IMG/VR virus record: IMGVR_UViG_3300042868_009843 | Location: 1-28,347 of that record | DNA from: a virus | Length of the DNA: 28,347 nucleotides | Reading direction: 5' to 3' (one strand) | Shown: one piece after another, positions 16,501 through 23,343 of the stretch | Position numbering within the stretch: position 1 is the first letter of the stretch | Layout of the letters: every line of letters begins with the position of its first letter | Notes under the pieces: generated by a model | What the model was told of the DNA's origin: nothing | The model's database searches: none | Seen by the model: only the letters and a program-made list of their open reading frames with translations | Made by a program: the position numbers and the translations under genes

Positions 16501-19347
16501 AATATCTACACTGTCGTTTAATGCCAGTTCCAAGTCTATATAGACTGCTAGTCTAACGCCAACAGTCTGAACGCTGTGGCTGCTTCTCGGAATCATTTTG
16601 TTATTGACATAAACTTTTAGATTAGGAGTTGTAATATCTGCAGTTGGAACAATGTCTATTTCAAAATAGTTGGTTGTACCGTTGTACACGCCAGTAATGT
16701 GTTGGTATTGTTTTGTGGGTTCCGAAACGGTATTCCATATATTCTCAACACGGTAAGCAGTGCGTCCGATATTTTTTCGTAGGTACCCAGTAGACACATT
16801 TTTTGTAATGCGACTTATGTCTTTGTATGTAAATGTATCATTGTCAAAGTCGTTGACAAAACTAATGTCTGACACCGACCCACCAATTGTGTTATAACTT
16901 ATGGCAAAATTCAACACTGAATCAATTAATCCTGTGCCTGGCTTGTATGAAAAAATCTTAGTTCCAGCAAAAGTGCTTTGCGGATAAGCATTTGTATCCG
17001 ACAAACTGGTATCATTTTGATCTACTACGTCAAACAACGGGGCTTGATTTCGTCGTGTTTTCCATTGGCTTTGTGACCAGCTGGTACCGTTGTACCAATA
17101 ACTTTTCTTTAAATTGTGACCAGCTGTTGCCACAACTGTGTCATAAGCTGTTGCAGTTTTTATTTCCACCAAAGATATTCTAGGGCGTATAAATCTATAA
17201 CGACCTATTGCAGTAAACGTGGCAGGTTGATCAAAAATGATTTCGTTGTTGTTTGGTATTTGAACAACCTTTCCCAGGTATGTGCCATTCCAATCAAAAA
17301 CAAATGATCCAATTTCTAATTCGGTCTTAAATCGTGTCCTGGTGGGTGTGCCTGGTGTAGAGCCGTCTCGCCCCCTGACAGATCCTGCTGTAATAGACAG
17401 CAGCCCTGTGGCAATGCCGTCATAATCTATAGATGTTCGCTGATCTTTAAAATCTATCCTATACACTTTGGATCTAACAAACGAATCCAAATCGTTAGGA
17501 AAAATAACATGCTGTCCTTCCACATAATTCATTAGATCCAGAATTGTGCCGTTGACCAATTGACCGTTTACTTGAGCAAATGCACTGGTAATTCTGGGCC
17601 AGGATCCCTCAACACCTGCGGTCTTGATTTTGTCGTCAATTCGATCAATTATATCTAACAGTGCTCTGCCTGAATTGAACAATTGAAAATCTGCATCAAA
17701 TTCAATGATTGGTCTTTTTGCTCTCAACCTTTCGTCGATTATAACTTGAGTATTGTTGTACTCTGCAGTCTTCATGATAACATCTTCATGAAACCAACGG
17801 TTGGTTCTCACCCAGGCATTGAGATCCAGAGATCCCCGGTTGATAACAATATATTCAGGTGTATCAACACCCAAGGTCGGTTCGTCAAAATTGGTTAAAT
17901 CAAACGGAAAAATATCAAATGGTATGTTGGTTGGTTCAGTGTCGCTTTCAATTGCTCTCATTAATGAGTATTCAACTAATCTAATTGATTTACCGACACC
18001 GTCTACTAGATATGTTCTGTTTCTATAGCTGAAAGGAAAAATTGTTCCATCAAATTTTATTTTGAGACCGTTGGTAAAGACAATGCCTCTTGGCGCAGTA
18101 TAAGTTTTTTTGCCAACAATATCAGTATCAACATTGATGTCATCACCTATGCCATCAACAATTTTTATTCTGCCATAAGTGGATTCGTTGGTGCCATCTT
18201 GGTAATACAAGGTTGACAATGCAGCAGTGATAGGTGGACTTTGAACAATTAGCCCAACAGAGTTCTTGAAATACTCTCTGCCGCCATTGGTATTGCCAAG
18301 ATTGATCAAAATTCTGTGACCAATTGGAATATCTCGCACATATTCAAGCTGTATCTGCGAAGTGTCGCTGATCTTGATTTGCCATAAACCTTTGCGTTTA
18401 TCCACTGGTACAGTGCTACCAGTTCTGGTTGTCCATTGCAAGTCAGGAGTCAAACCGCCTAGGAATATAATATATGCACCATCAGGGAACCCAGTGTCAC
18501 CGTCAAAATCACTGACAATGTTTGCACTGGGGCGATTCCATAGCGACCCGTCGATCAACGAAAAAGGAGTTGATACTGCATAACTAACAAAGTCCAACAC
18601 AGGAGATTTGTAATAGTAATCCTGCGAGTCTTGCTGAGGCACAGTAAAGGTAACTGTACCAAGGTCAGCTCCGTTGCCTGTTACTCCAAATATTTCTCTA
18701 GTGGATGTTCGCTGGCTAAAATTTTTGTAACCATCTGTACCGGGTTCAGTTTGAATCCAAAATGCATTACCAACTTGGTCAACATTAAAATTGTATGTTA
18801 CACCACGAACCAATGTAATATCTGGATTAAGGTCAGAAGCAGTTAGATCTGTGGTATAGGAATTGTTACCACGAGTCACATTGTAAGTCTTGGGTACTTC
18901 TGGATTGCCTACACTGATAGTGACTGCGTCGGGCCCATTGGGCAACCAGTAGTATCGAGTGTAGTTGACAAACTTGTCTAGGTCAATACGGGGGTTATAG
19001 CTGTAATATTCAGATTTAAACAGACGGTCGTGATTTTCTACAACGCCACCGTAATATCCAATTTTGTCAACAATGTCAGTGTAATCACTGTACAGATCAA
19101 TTGCACCGGCCGAATTTTTTACAACCACAGCAGGTTCAAGTTGATAGTTCTGTCGTTGTGTTGTTGGTTCTACAATATAGCTAGAGCTGGTACCGTAGGC
19201 CAACGAAAACTTTCTTCCAGCAAAACCGTCAACTTTGGTAAAGTTGGGCTCGCTCATTAGTTGGTCAAGAGTTGCCCCTAAGAACTTCTTATTGACATCT
19301 GTTCGAAATATGTCAGGAAGAAAATTTATTGTCTTTCGTGTTGCCAT
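7591..19347 (-). CDS. Giant baseplate/tail structural protein, gp7/gpI position, with YHYH-type domain
   Basis: A 3918-residue protein, about 41% of the window. Residues 8-135 are a conserved-looking head (NFLPDIFRTDVNKKFLGATL, YYWLPNGPDAV). A chitin-binding-type module lies at about 1854-1894 (W-x4-DY-x4-IVEY-x4-Y). A YHYH-type domain spans roughly 2278-2486, with GYALDGYPIYGPFGY around D2429. A concanavalin/LamG-like beta-sandwich follows at about 2627-2772. GTTDFT-type modules lie at about 3148-3189 and 3699-3751, and a segment with WIFKTSF and EVKPYRTKVREY at about 3366-3430. Two GFG/GSGY repeats lie at 3486-3552, a second W-Y-Y module at 3597-3637, and a C-terminal HINGERIEYYTLVG/LGQLRRG module at 3838-3917. 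It directly follows gp6, so it occupies the gp7 (1032 residues in T4) or gpI slot. Wedge/tail-pin function is inferred from position; enzymatic activity is not evident. No frameshift is seen. Confidence 0.78.
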   Translation of the reverse strand: MATRKTINFLPDIFRTDVNKKFLGATLDQLMSEPNFTKVDGFAGRKFSLAYGTSSSYIVEPTTQRQNYQLEPAVVVKNSAGAIDLYSDYTDIVDKIGYYGGVVENHDRLFKSEYYSYNPRIDLDKFVNYTRYYWLPNGPDAVTISVGNPEVPKTYNVTRGNNSYTTDLTASDLNPDITLVRGVTYNFNVDQVGNAFWIQTEPGTDGYKNFSQRTSTREIFGVTGNGADLGTVTFTVPQQDSQDYYYKSPVLDFVSYAVSTPFSLIDGSLWNRPSANIVSDFDGDTGFPDGAYIIFLGGLTPDLQWTTRTGSTVPVDKRKGLWQIKISDTSQIQLEYVRDIPIGHRILINLGNTNGGREYFKNSVGLIVQSPPITAALSTLYYQDGTNESTYGRIKIVDGIGDDINVDTDIVGKKTYTAPRGIVFTNGLKIKFDGTIFPFSYRNRTYLVDGVGKSIRLVEYSLMRAIESDTEPTNIPFDIFPFDLTNFDEPTLGVDTPEYIVINRGSLDLNAWVRTNRWFHEDVIMKTAEYNNTQVIIDERLRAKRPIIEFDADFQLFNSGRALLDIIDRIDDKIKTAGVEGSWPRITSAFAQVNGQLVNGTILDLMNYVEGQHVIFPNDLDSFVRSKVYRIDFKDQRTSIDYDGIATGLLSITAGSVRGRDGSTPGTPTRTRFKTELEIGSFVFDWNGTYLGKVVQIPNNNEIIFDQPATFTAIGRYRFIRPRISLVEIKTATAYDTVVATAGHNLKKSYWYNGTSWSQSQWKTRRNQAPLFDVVDQNDTSLSDTNAYPQSTFAGTKIFSYKPGTGLIDSVLNFAISYNTIGGSVSDISFVNDFDNDTFTYKDISRITKNVSTGYLRKNIGRTAYRVENIWNTVSEPTKQYQHITGVYNGTTNYFEIDIVPTADITTPNLKVYVNNKMIPRSSHSVQTVGVRLAVYIDLELALNDSVDIFIYTNQVSELGYYQIPKNLEFNPMNLTLDYVTLGQIRNHFVEIGNNTIGVTGNLLSNNNVRDLDISQQGGSILKHSAPTLYASLFLTNPTVNFINGLDLARKDYSRFKNKFLEMCITLPELISMDVMSGVDHVLNKINGVKNPTFPWFYSGMIPWGDNYVVDTYKIIDPTVRIYSVPNISDALGTEFFPTNGLSNKAVLVYLNGQQLVIDKDYFIDSSVAAVQFYGSLTLNRNDIVLIKGYRDTDGSYVPETPTKLGLYPKFQPGIFEDATYRSGNPVNVIQGHDGSITLAFDDLRDQYMLELENRIYNNIRVTYNPELFDINSVRPGKFRKLDYSLSEYNQVLNTEFLKWIGNNQLDYSTNEYFQPNDEFTWNYNQTTEILEGEKLPGYWRAIYNYFYDTDKPSTHPWEMLGFVQKPAWWNLAYGSAPYLPGNQMWKDLENGFYRNDSTSNPLYARPGLSRVLPVDSTGALKSPQAIMVKTFDGTRFNQSYLIGDQGPVETAWVRSSDYAFAINRAIALLTPARYFSLQFDVTSQIKDDGLDQYFLNSLNQRVNPLLFKINGELVNGNIVRASGYINWIHGYLTNLGLDAAGQIRNNLNNVDVKLGYKMASFTDKKYITVMSEQFSPTSNNKSVIIPDENYVVHLNKSVPVRKATYSAVIVEKSPAGYTVTGYNLKYPYFTVIPSEFNGNFYTIEELGVRGVIYQDYKTQKVNVPYGFEFRNIQQIVDFFVGYQRYLSSEGFAFERYDTNLSHQRDWILSAREFISWTLQGWKTGNILVLSPLESSMSIYGIDAAVDTITNISNDSQVLGPNFNVIRTDELSVVRDPGVTTITTTSGQTIAYAELNLIQYEHVLVFDNTTVFNDIVYKTELGSRQYRLKIIGNKTADWTGELNPPGFMYNTDVVDLWEPEHDYKKADIVEYKNRNYSAIRNIPGTMYFNYEDWSQLDTQFSAGLIPNFAHNASKIGGIYDIDSPVIDENFDKFSNGLIGYRSRPYLENIGLNENTQSRFYQGFIKDKGTKNAITAIYSGQFDNIVNDVSIYEEWGLRVGEYGSNKSNQSIDIILNESKYRANPAAFKLLNSAEPSLDNLITIRPKDLLNRPKGYRAPVFLNREPDTLLETDVKTAGYVNVNDVNGTLFDFNNYASLTSRLAELQSGYNLWVAKDFDEDWQVYRAILVSTPVVTIEYNLDNKARVITRFDHGIQVGDIFAIRGLNSSFDGFYQAVYVEDSNTVVVIVTEDQYKLLLANPVDGEAELFVMQKSRYKDIADKDNDITKEPRAVGDLVWVDNDNDNRWAVYRYIRRILGNFVGPKNSWTIENSSINVRASGLPYHSFGNAQVSTTAVEQNYNRTFPINGGSNVEASTHMDIGTGLIGFWINGVAITSPDAGLLAPAGYLIVPEFNYDLMYPGLLGLNKDQAGGIILDSQIYTYKAYTFGNAWLSGVGSTSNTMGDPDSISTTYIGGVLTHPGGHSKILGYALDGYPIYGPFGYTSATGTNAAIKRMVSGYRLRNAAYRATTDACDLVTSPMGTFIQDYELSGQGDLDQYNGRYCVTPDYPDGTYAYFTTIDANGTPVYPYVIGPQFYGSVITEVANSTVGGSGHAPVTYRSTPNSFDPLSESISWTRFSHRPNVETQPASTAESFAWAYNNDNNLVECRTDTQSYTGFISFRKYSRYTHDVIMTSSAVQGGAMALILAFAIDKNGREHTLSAIRAGGAVNNTKTWSIVYNYLRSDEWEVYNGSESAPGPNNWNSFPAGSRIAVVREDDIITASCSQFNSLPIDEATLLTVNLTTDPRLGVFRGESNIGYSAHAQKFAQFKNIRFRDLDAENPSWEFVKGQSDVVDITSISSMYLFNKKTKTILSRLDFLDPVKGKILGSAEADIDFKTDIDPAQYNVGSNLNLNIDDELHWGEKQVGKIWWDTDTVRYIDYEQSDNNYRVQYWAEMFEGSTIDVYEWVASDVLPSQHITQGLEGTPKFANDSAFVQLIYVDDISKEVRNKYYYWVKDRTTTTLPSKSHSAFNIAYRIEQPVLQGIPYAAVLRNNAVALYNVGNFLSGTDTALHIEYRVKVTENITHSEYQLFQQDNATAIMDPRIENKLIDSLVGMDESGALVPDPTLLPGDQVGLSNKPRQTIILNRKKAISDVLKYVNTILIKHPVAGRIVNNKTIYSDNFYAADPEPPEDRYDYTVDTEEQVDYVPEFSSGSFEIGKQYIITEIIDFNFTTVGASSNTVGTVFTATGSGDSNLLGFALPSRVYVKNDENYTNRWTIYRKNITTDDNVLIEVQGFDTANSWDFADWYADGYNNKTLATHVVDTFNDIYKIDLNVGDIIKVKDSGNQLFDFYRYEVNNKYILVGKQNGTIQIKADLWNQIGFDRFEYDTDPWDFSLFNELRFILKGLKHDVFVKDLAEFYNKVLFILIDFVLAEQQYSDWIFKTSFLSIKHRINALKPSSSYVKNRQEFYEQYVNEVKPYRTKVREYNMEYHTTEPLLSTTFTDFDLPSYYDRTLGVFRSPNGQFPEKDADLLANRPEYQDWYNNYKFEVESVEIASAGFGHIEAPDVSIIPTDATGGNTAVRSFIDPLTGGVQAFVVEQPGSGYTTTPLVAVSGSGTTQLSKFETTPRKQTIGSVRINNNKIRKIKTSIRFDRVQYSTQVVDWQVNTSYPTGTYVSYNGNSYINSSNVSANSKFIRSDWIPHNSANFNNANDRVMSSYSPTVSMIPKVLSRLMTGLDNQILNANTAVIQDTAVTGGGFTGVSIPAGNFVAGTRYIVTNVGTTEFTSIGAHKDGVGVIFVANAAGTGTGSATIAITSNAFSTASGFSPDAIVAQGGTFVSDLFSHAPEEFLPGRTYDSVIVTIMDNNGIGAKLFVSMNDVRSAAEVAPTYKTTLVNPLNLTDNTIEVADASNLPVPNVFAITPGIIHINGERIEYYTLVGTTLGQLRRGVGGTSVPLLHPMGTLVEAASVPATGYIQLGNT

Positions 19348-19358
19348 TGTATACCTGT

Positions 19359-22300
19359 TTAATTAACTTCAACTATGCCTTGGTTTAGTTGGCTTGCTGT
19401 AACTGCTGCAATAACTTCAATGTCGTTTACTGTTGCTGCACTGATAATGATTTCGTTTGGTTCAGAATTGATTTGTTGTAGCGTGCCAAATCGAATTGAC
19501 GAATCTTTGGGAACAATAATAATACTAGCAATGTTGGGTGTCAATGCACGGTGCAGATACGCTGCTAGTTCACTGAAATAAAATGTTTCTCCAAAATCCC
19601 AATTACTGATATCAAAGTATTCGTTAATTGCACTTATTACTGTTGTCTTTATATCAGCATCACTGATATTTAAGTTGGGATTTTTAACTACTTTAAATAT
19701 TGCCTGCAAATTACTAGCAGCTTTGTCACCAAAAATTGGTTTGTAAATTGCTGGTTGGAACACAATAGTGTCACTGATGGTCTTTAAGTTATTTAACTCA
19801 CCAAATTCTACTGATAATTCTGCATTGGTAGGGTCGTCGGGTTTTGCAACAACTGAAGATACGTCATATATCCATCTGCGATAAGCAGTATCGTAATTGT
19901 TGGTCAACACATATACATCAATTATGTTGCTGATACTGGGGTCAACTCGTCTTGTGTTGGGACTGTTGTGTCGGTATTGAAAGTATATGTCTCGACGACC
20001 AACAAAAGCAGCATATCGTGTCAGTGCCGGGCTCAGACCTTTGGTCATAGAGTTTAGCTGTATAACAGAGTAAAATAATTTATCAGTTGTGGTATAAAAC
20101 ACCTGGCCAACCGGATACGTATCAATGTCTCCGAGTATAGCATTGCGTGTTGCATACTCTGAGATAATTTGCCCACTAGGAACCAGTGACGAATCTATGT
20201 ACCTATTAAAACCCACTCCTGTAACTGTTTCAAAGAAAATTAATTTGGAGCTTGAGTTTAATGCTGGATTGACAATTTGTTCAAACAGTTGCGGATCATC
20301 AGGAACTCCATCATTGTCACTGTCAGCATAAGTCAGATATATTCTAGTATTGTCTGAGTACCCGTCAACGTCAATTAGAGGTTTGTGAACAGCCCATACT
20401 TTGTTCTTGCCCAATGGTACATTCTCATCAGGTTTGGAATTTGTTTTTAAAACATTGATGTGATCTTGTATAACTTTGCCTGTTTTACTATCGTACACTT
20501 TCAACGATCTGTCAAAGTAAAATGTAGTCTCCAGTGGACTGTGAAACACATACTCAATGCCTCGATGGCTGACCAAGTATTGATCGTTGTTGCTGTTGTA
20601 TTCAAATTTAACCAACCAATCAGTATCGGTTAGCAAATTTACATCTCTAATTAGTCTCCAGGACTGCAACGAATCACTATACGCAATTCCAAAATTCTTA
20701 TAAGTTTTAATTAAATTTACCAGTGTAGTAGTAAATCCAATTGAGAAGTTGTTTTTGTATACTGGAATAATCGAATGTACAATAGCACCAGTAGGAATTT
20801 TGTCGTTTAGTGTAACAGGTCCCTGACCGTTGGTAAAATTGCCCAGACCTTGATTGGTACCATCATCAAATACTCCAATGATAGATGAATATATTTCTAA
20901 TCGATCGTCCGGACCAGTTGGTGTTCCAACTACCAAAATGTTTGAACCATTAAAATAGAAACCGTCGGGCGCAACAAATTTAATGGTTGCACCGTTGCGC
21001 AAATATTTACTATTGCCTCCAACTGTGACTGCTATCCTATACGGATCACCAAATCGTTTGAAGTAACCTGTAGAACTATTGTTGCCAACGGTACTCTGGC
21101 TCCATTCAACTGTTGCATCGTATGCCTCACCGTCACCAAATCCAGTGTCTGTTCCGATACTGGTTGCTACAAAATTTGCGCCAATTACATTACGAGTTCC
21201 GCCAATTGTGGTGAAATCAGTTGTACCAACGGAAGAAATAATATATCTACGCCCAATAATAAATTGTCCAGCTGTAAGAGCTGTACCCGGTAATGTCAAT
21301 GGCGCGGCTGTTGAATAGTACAGGTGCATCATTTCTTTGCTGGCTATCAGGTCATTGATCACTCGATCATATATTATATTCTGTATGTCATTTTGACTTC
21401 TGAAACTGAATGTAAAAGATTTTGTATAACGATTTTCATATAGAACACCGTCTTGACCAAAAATGTTGGTGCTAGAATATTTTCCAGTGGTATCAATCAT
21501 GTCAAGATATCGACTCAGACCACTGCTGGTTCTGTTGATTGCTTTGGCTTTGACTACCTGACTAAATGTGGTGTAAGGCAAGATATTATAATCTTCGCCT
21601 GTGATCATACGATTTTGAGTATAATACTGTTGCGGTGCCTTTTGCTTGATCTGTTCTGTGCTTTCTCTTGCACTTGCATTGGCCACAGTGTACTTCAGAC
21701 TGGCGCGGAATGTGACAGTTTCTACTCTGTTCAACCTACTCAGGTAATTGAAAGATATAGTAATAGATCGCATTTCGTCGGGGGTGATTCTATAGTTCAA
21801 GCCGTTGCCTGTTCTGTAGTAAAGTCTGTAGTTGCCTTGAGGAATGTTTGTAAAGGATCCGTCACCAAATACCAGACTGATCCTATCTCCGGCACGAGTA
21901 TTGATTTGATAAAGATTTCTGTCTTCGATATTGTTGTAGATAATGTTGATACCAGACGTTGCTGGTACTTTGGTCCACAGCTTGTCAGTTGTACCATCAG
22001 AATTCAAACTGTACAACCACACATCGTTGTTGTTGATGTTGTCAATGTCCACATCAACAACTTTGTTTGGCACTGCTTCGGCAATAGAAAAATCCAAGCT
22101 GGAGAGGTTACCTTGTTTAAAATAAAAGAAGTAACCAGTGTTGTTGCTGGTGTTGCCATTGAAATCGTTACGGTACAAGAAATTAAAAGGACGATTAAAG
22201 TCAGGCGCAACTTCGTACAGGTAATCTTTTCCAAGGCTGGATGCACTGACCAATTCAAATATGGTTCTGGTTCCTTCAACGCTGGAATCGTAACGATAAA

Positions 22301-22892
22301 CAGGTATAAGGTCAGGAACAAGATTCAAGCCATATTCGTCCGTTGTAACTCCGTTGAGTTCTTGTGTATTCGATGGTCGCCCAATTACTTGAGTGTTTAC
22401 TATTGCTGCATTTAGAATAGCTGTAAATTGTTCCTGCCAATTGTCATTGCTGGGATCAGTCCAATTGACAATGATATTGCTCAAGTTGAATCCATCGCTG
22501 TCGAAGATATTTTCCGTAGTGTTGATACTGTCAATTTTTAAATAGCCTGTGGCCGGGATACTTCTTTTGGGATTGTAGCTGATCAGTTTGGCCAGCTTTA
22601 AAACACTATCTCGTCGTTCAGCTGTATCAAGAAAGTTTTCTCTAGCATTTAAATCTGTACGGAATGCCAAACTCTGACCCAGGAATGCAATCAGATCAAT
22701 TAGTGCAATAAACTCACTGCTCTCTGTAAAGTCATTGAAATCTTCTGGATAGTACAGCTTGATATAATCAATCATCGACTTGCGAAGCGTTTCGAAGTCG
22801 TAGGTAGTAAAGTCAGCTTCGCGGAAGGTCTGATATATTTTTTTCCAATTCTCCGCAGAGACTAAACCAGTTTGACGAGATATAATGGCCAT
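19359..22892 (-). CDS. 6: Baseplate wedge protein gp6 (gpJ-like)
   Basis: A protein of 1177 residues. I chose the ATG at 22890-22892 (MAIISRQTG) over an in-frame TTG at 22899-22901, because the ATG opens the typical gp6 N-terminus. Residues about 28-120 carry the conserved wedge head (YIKLYYPEDFNDF, FIALIDLIAFLGQSLAFR, ARENFLDTAERRDSVLKLA). Residues about 411-439 hold the baseplate-J signature (KAPQQYYTQNRMITGEDYN). The C-terminus (DADIKTTVISAINEYFD, LAAYLHRAL) matches the J/gp6 wedge end. T4 gp6 forms dimers that close the wedge ring. T4 gp6 is 660 residues; the excess here includes an insert at about 536-591 with the motif GTTDFTTIGGTRNVIGANF, also found in the giant neighbour. It directly follows gp25, and a late-promoter-like octamer lies 20 bases upstream of its start. 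Confidence 0.9.
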   Translation of the reverse strand: MAIISRQTGLVSAENWKKIYQTFREADFTTYDFETLRKSMIDYIKLYYPEDFNDFTESSEFIALIDLIAFLGQSLAFRTDLNARENFLDTAERRDSVLKLAKLISYNPKRSIPATGYLKIDSINTTENIFDSDGFNLSNIIVNWTDPSNDNWQEQFTAILNAAIVNTQVIGRPSNTQELNGVTTDEYGLNLVPDLIPVYRYDSSVEGTRTIFELVSASSLGKDYLYEVAPDFNRPFNFLYRNDFNGNTSNNTGYFFYFKQGNLSSLDFSIAEAVPNKVVDVDIDNINNNDVWLYSLNSDGTTDKLWTKVPATSGINIIYNNIEDRNLYQINTRAGDRISLVFGDGSFTNIPQGNYRLYYRTGNGLNYRITPDEMRSITISFNYLSRLNRVETVTFRASLKYTVANASARESTEQIKQKAPQQYYTQNRMITGEDYNILPYTTFSQVVKAKAINRTSSGLSRYLDMIDTTGKYSSTNIFGQDGVLYENRYTKSFTFSFRSQNDIQNIIYDRVINDLIASKEMMHLYYSTAAPLTLPGTALTAGQFIIGRRYIISSVGTTDFTTIGGTRNVIGANFVATSIGTDTGFGDGEAYDATVEWSQSTVGNNSSTGYFKRFGDPYRIAVTVGGNSKYLRNGATIKFVAPDGFYFNGSNILVVGTPTGPDDRLEIYSSIIGVFDDGTNQGLGNFTNGQGPVTLNDKIPTGAIVHSIIPVYKNNFSIGFTTTLVNLIKTYKNFGIAYSDSLQSWRLIRDVNLLTDTDWLVKFEYNSNNDQYLVSHRGIEYVFHSPLETTFYFDRSLKVYDSKTGKVIQDHINVLKTNSKPDENVPLGKNKVWAVHKPLIDVDGYSDNTRIYLTYADSDNDGVPDDPQLFEQIVNPALNSSSKLIFFETVTGVGFNRYIDSSLVPSGQIISEYATRNAILGDIDTYPVGQVFYTTTDKLFYSVIQLNSMTKGLSPALTRYAAFVGRRDIYFQYRHNSPNTRRVDPSISNIIDVYVLTNNYDTAYRRWIYDVSSVVAKPDDPTNAELSVEFGELNNLKTISDTIVFQPAIYKPIFGDKAASNLQAIFKVVKNPNLNISDADIKTTVISAINEYFDISNWDFGETFYFSELAAYLHRALTPNIASIIIVPKDSSIRFGTLQQINSEPNEIIISAATVNDIEVIAAVTASQLNQGIVEVN
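22890..22892 (-). other. Preferred start codon of gp6
   Basis: The frame is also open from a TTG at 22899-22901 (reading M/L-H-N-M). The ATG here is preferred: it is the stronger codon, it begins directly at the conserved MAIISRQTG sequence, and a GAG-type purine run (AGAG) lies about 11 bases upstream of it but too close to the TTG. The difference is three residues. Confidence 0.75.
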
Positions 22893-22912
22893 GTTATGCA
22901 ACTCTATTCATG

Positions 22913-22920
22913 TATTTATT
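22913..22920 (-). promoter_or_regulatory. Putative phage late promoter before gp6
   Basis: On the minus strand the 46-base gap between gp25 and gp6 reads AATAAATA, seven of eight bases matching the T4 late consensus TATAAATA recognised by gp55-type sigma factors. It ends 20 bases before the gp6 ATG, leaving room for a short leader. In AT-rich DNA an octamer can arise by chance, so support rests on its intergenic place and on the similar site before the S74 fibre. Confidence 0.45.
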
Positions 22921-22938
22921 TTAAATTAATATGGTAGT

Positions 22939-23316
22939 TTAACCAGCAACAGCCAATGTTCTAGATGACCTGTCAAATCTCAGTGCAAGATTTTCAACCT
23001 GACTTGTTAGTACATATCGCAATTCTAGTTCAATTTGTATTCCGTGATTGAATTCTGTCACTACAACACTTTCTGCTTCGATTCGTGGGTCATAATTGAC
23101 CACATTCTTGATATCTGATATAATGACTTCTCTGACATCGTCTGTCAACGGTTCAAACAGCAGATCCCATATCACTGTGCCAAACTTTGGATTCATCAAT
23201 TTTTCTCCTCTACGAATAGAGAAGTGATTGAACAGATCCTGTCTTACCAATTCAAAATCTGTCAGCGTAAATTTGCGCACTCTATTATAGGTACTAAAGC
23301 CAAGGTATGTAGTCAT
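22939..23316 (-). CDS. 25: Baseplate wedge protein gp25 (GPW/gp25 family)
   Basis: A 125-residue protein that fits the gp25 family in length and motifs. The hallmark block is residues 35-56 (RRGEKLMNP, FGTVIWDLLFEP), followed by an acidic helix (DDVREVIISDIKNVVNYDPRI, residues 59-79) and a closing beta segment (GIQIELELRYVL). In T4, P2 (gpW), Mu and type VI secretion (TssE) this protein joins the inner baseplate and nucleates sheath assembly. It lies between the spike and gp6/J genes, the conserved order for contractile machines. ATG start; AAAGG lies 12 or so bases upstream, a modest ribosome site. Confidence 0.93.
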   Translation of the reverse strand: MTTYLGFSTYNRVRKFTLTDFELVRQDLFNHFSIRRGEKLMNPKFGTVIWDLLFEPLTDDVREVIISDIKNVVNYDPRIEAESVVVTEFNHGIQIELELRYVLTSQVENLALRFDRSSRTLAVAG

Positions 23317-23343
23317 AGTAATATTTAACCTTTATTTTTGTGG

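Noticed and set aside
21453-22415. A 320-codon open frame on the plus strand opposite gp6
   Set aside because: It lies wholly antisense to strongly conserved gp6 coding sequence, its translation is Cys/Val/Ile-rich with no recognisable domain, and it has no neighbours on that strand.
23322-23329. GTTAAATA octamer just upstream of gp25 as a late promoter
   Set aside because: It ends only five bases before the gp25 ATG, so transcription would begin at about the start codon with no leader for a ribosome site.
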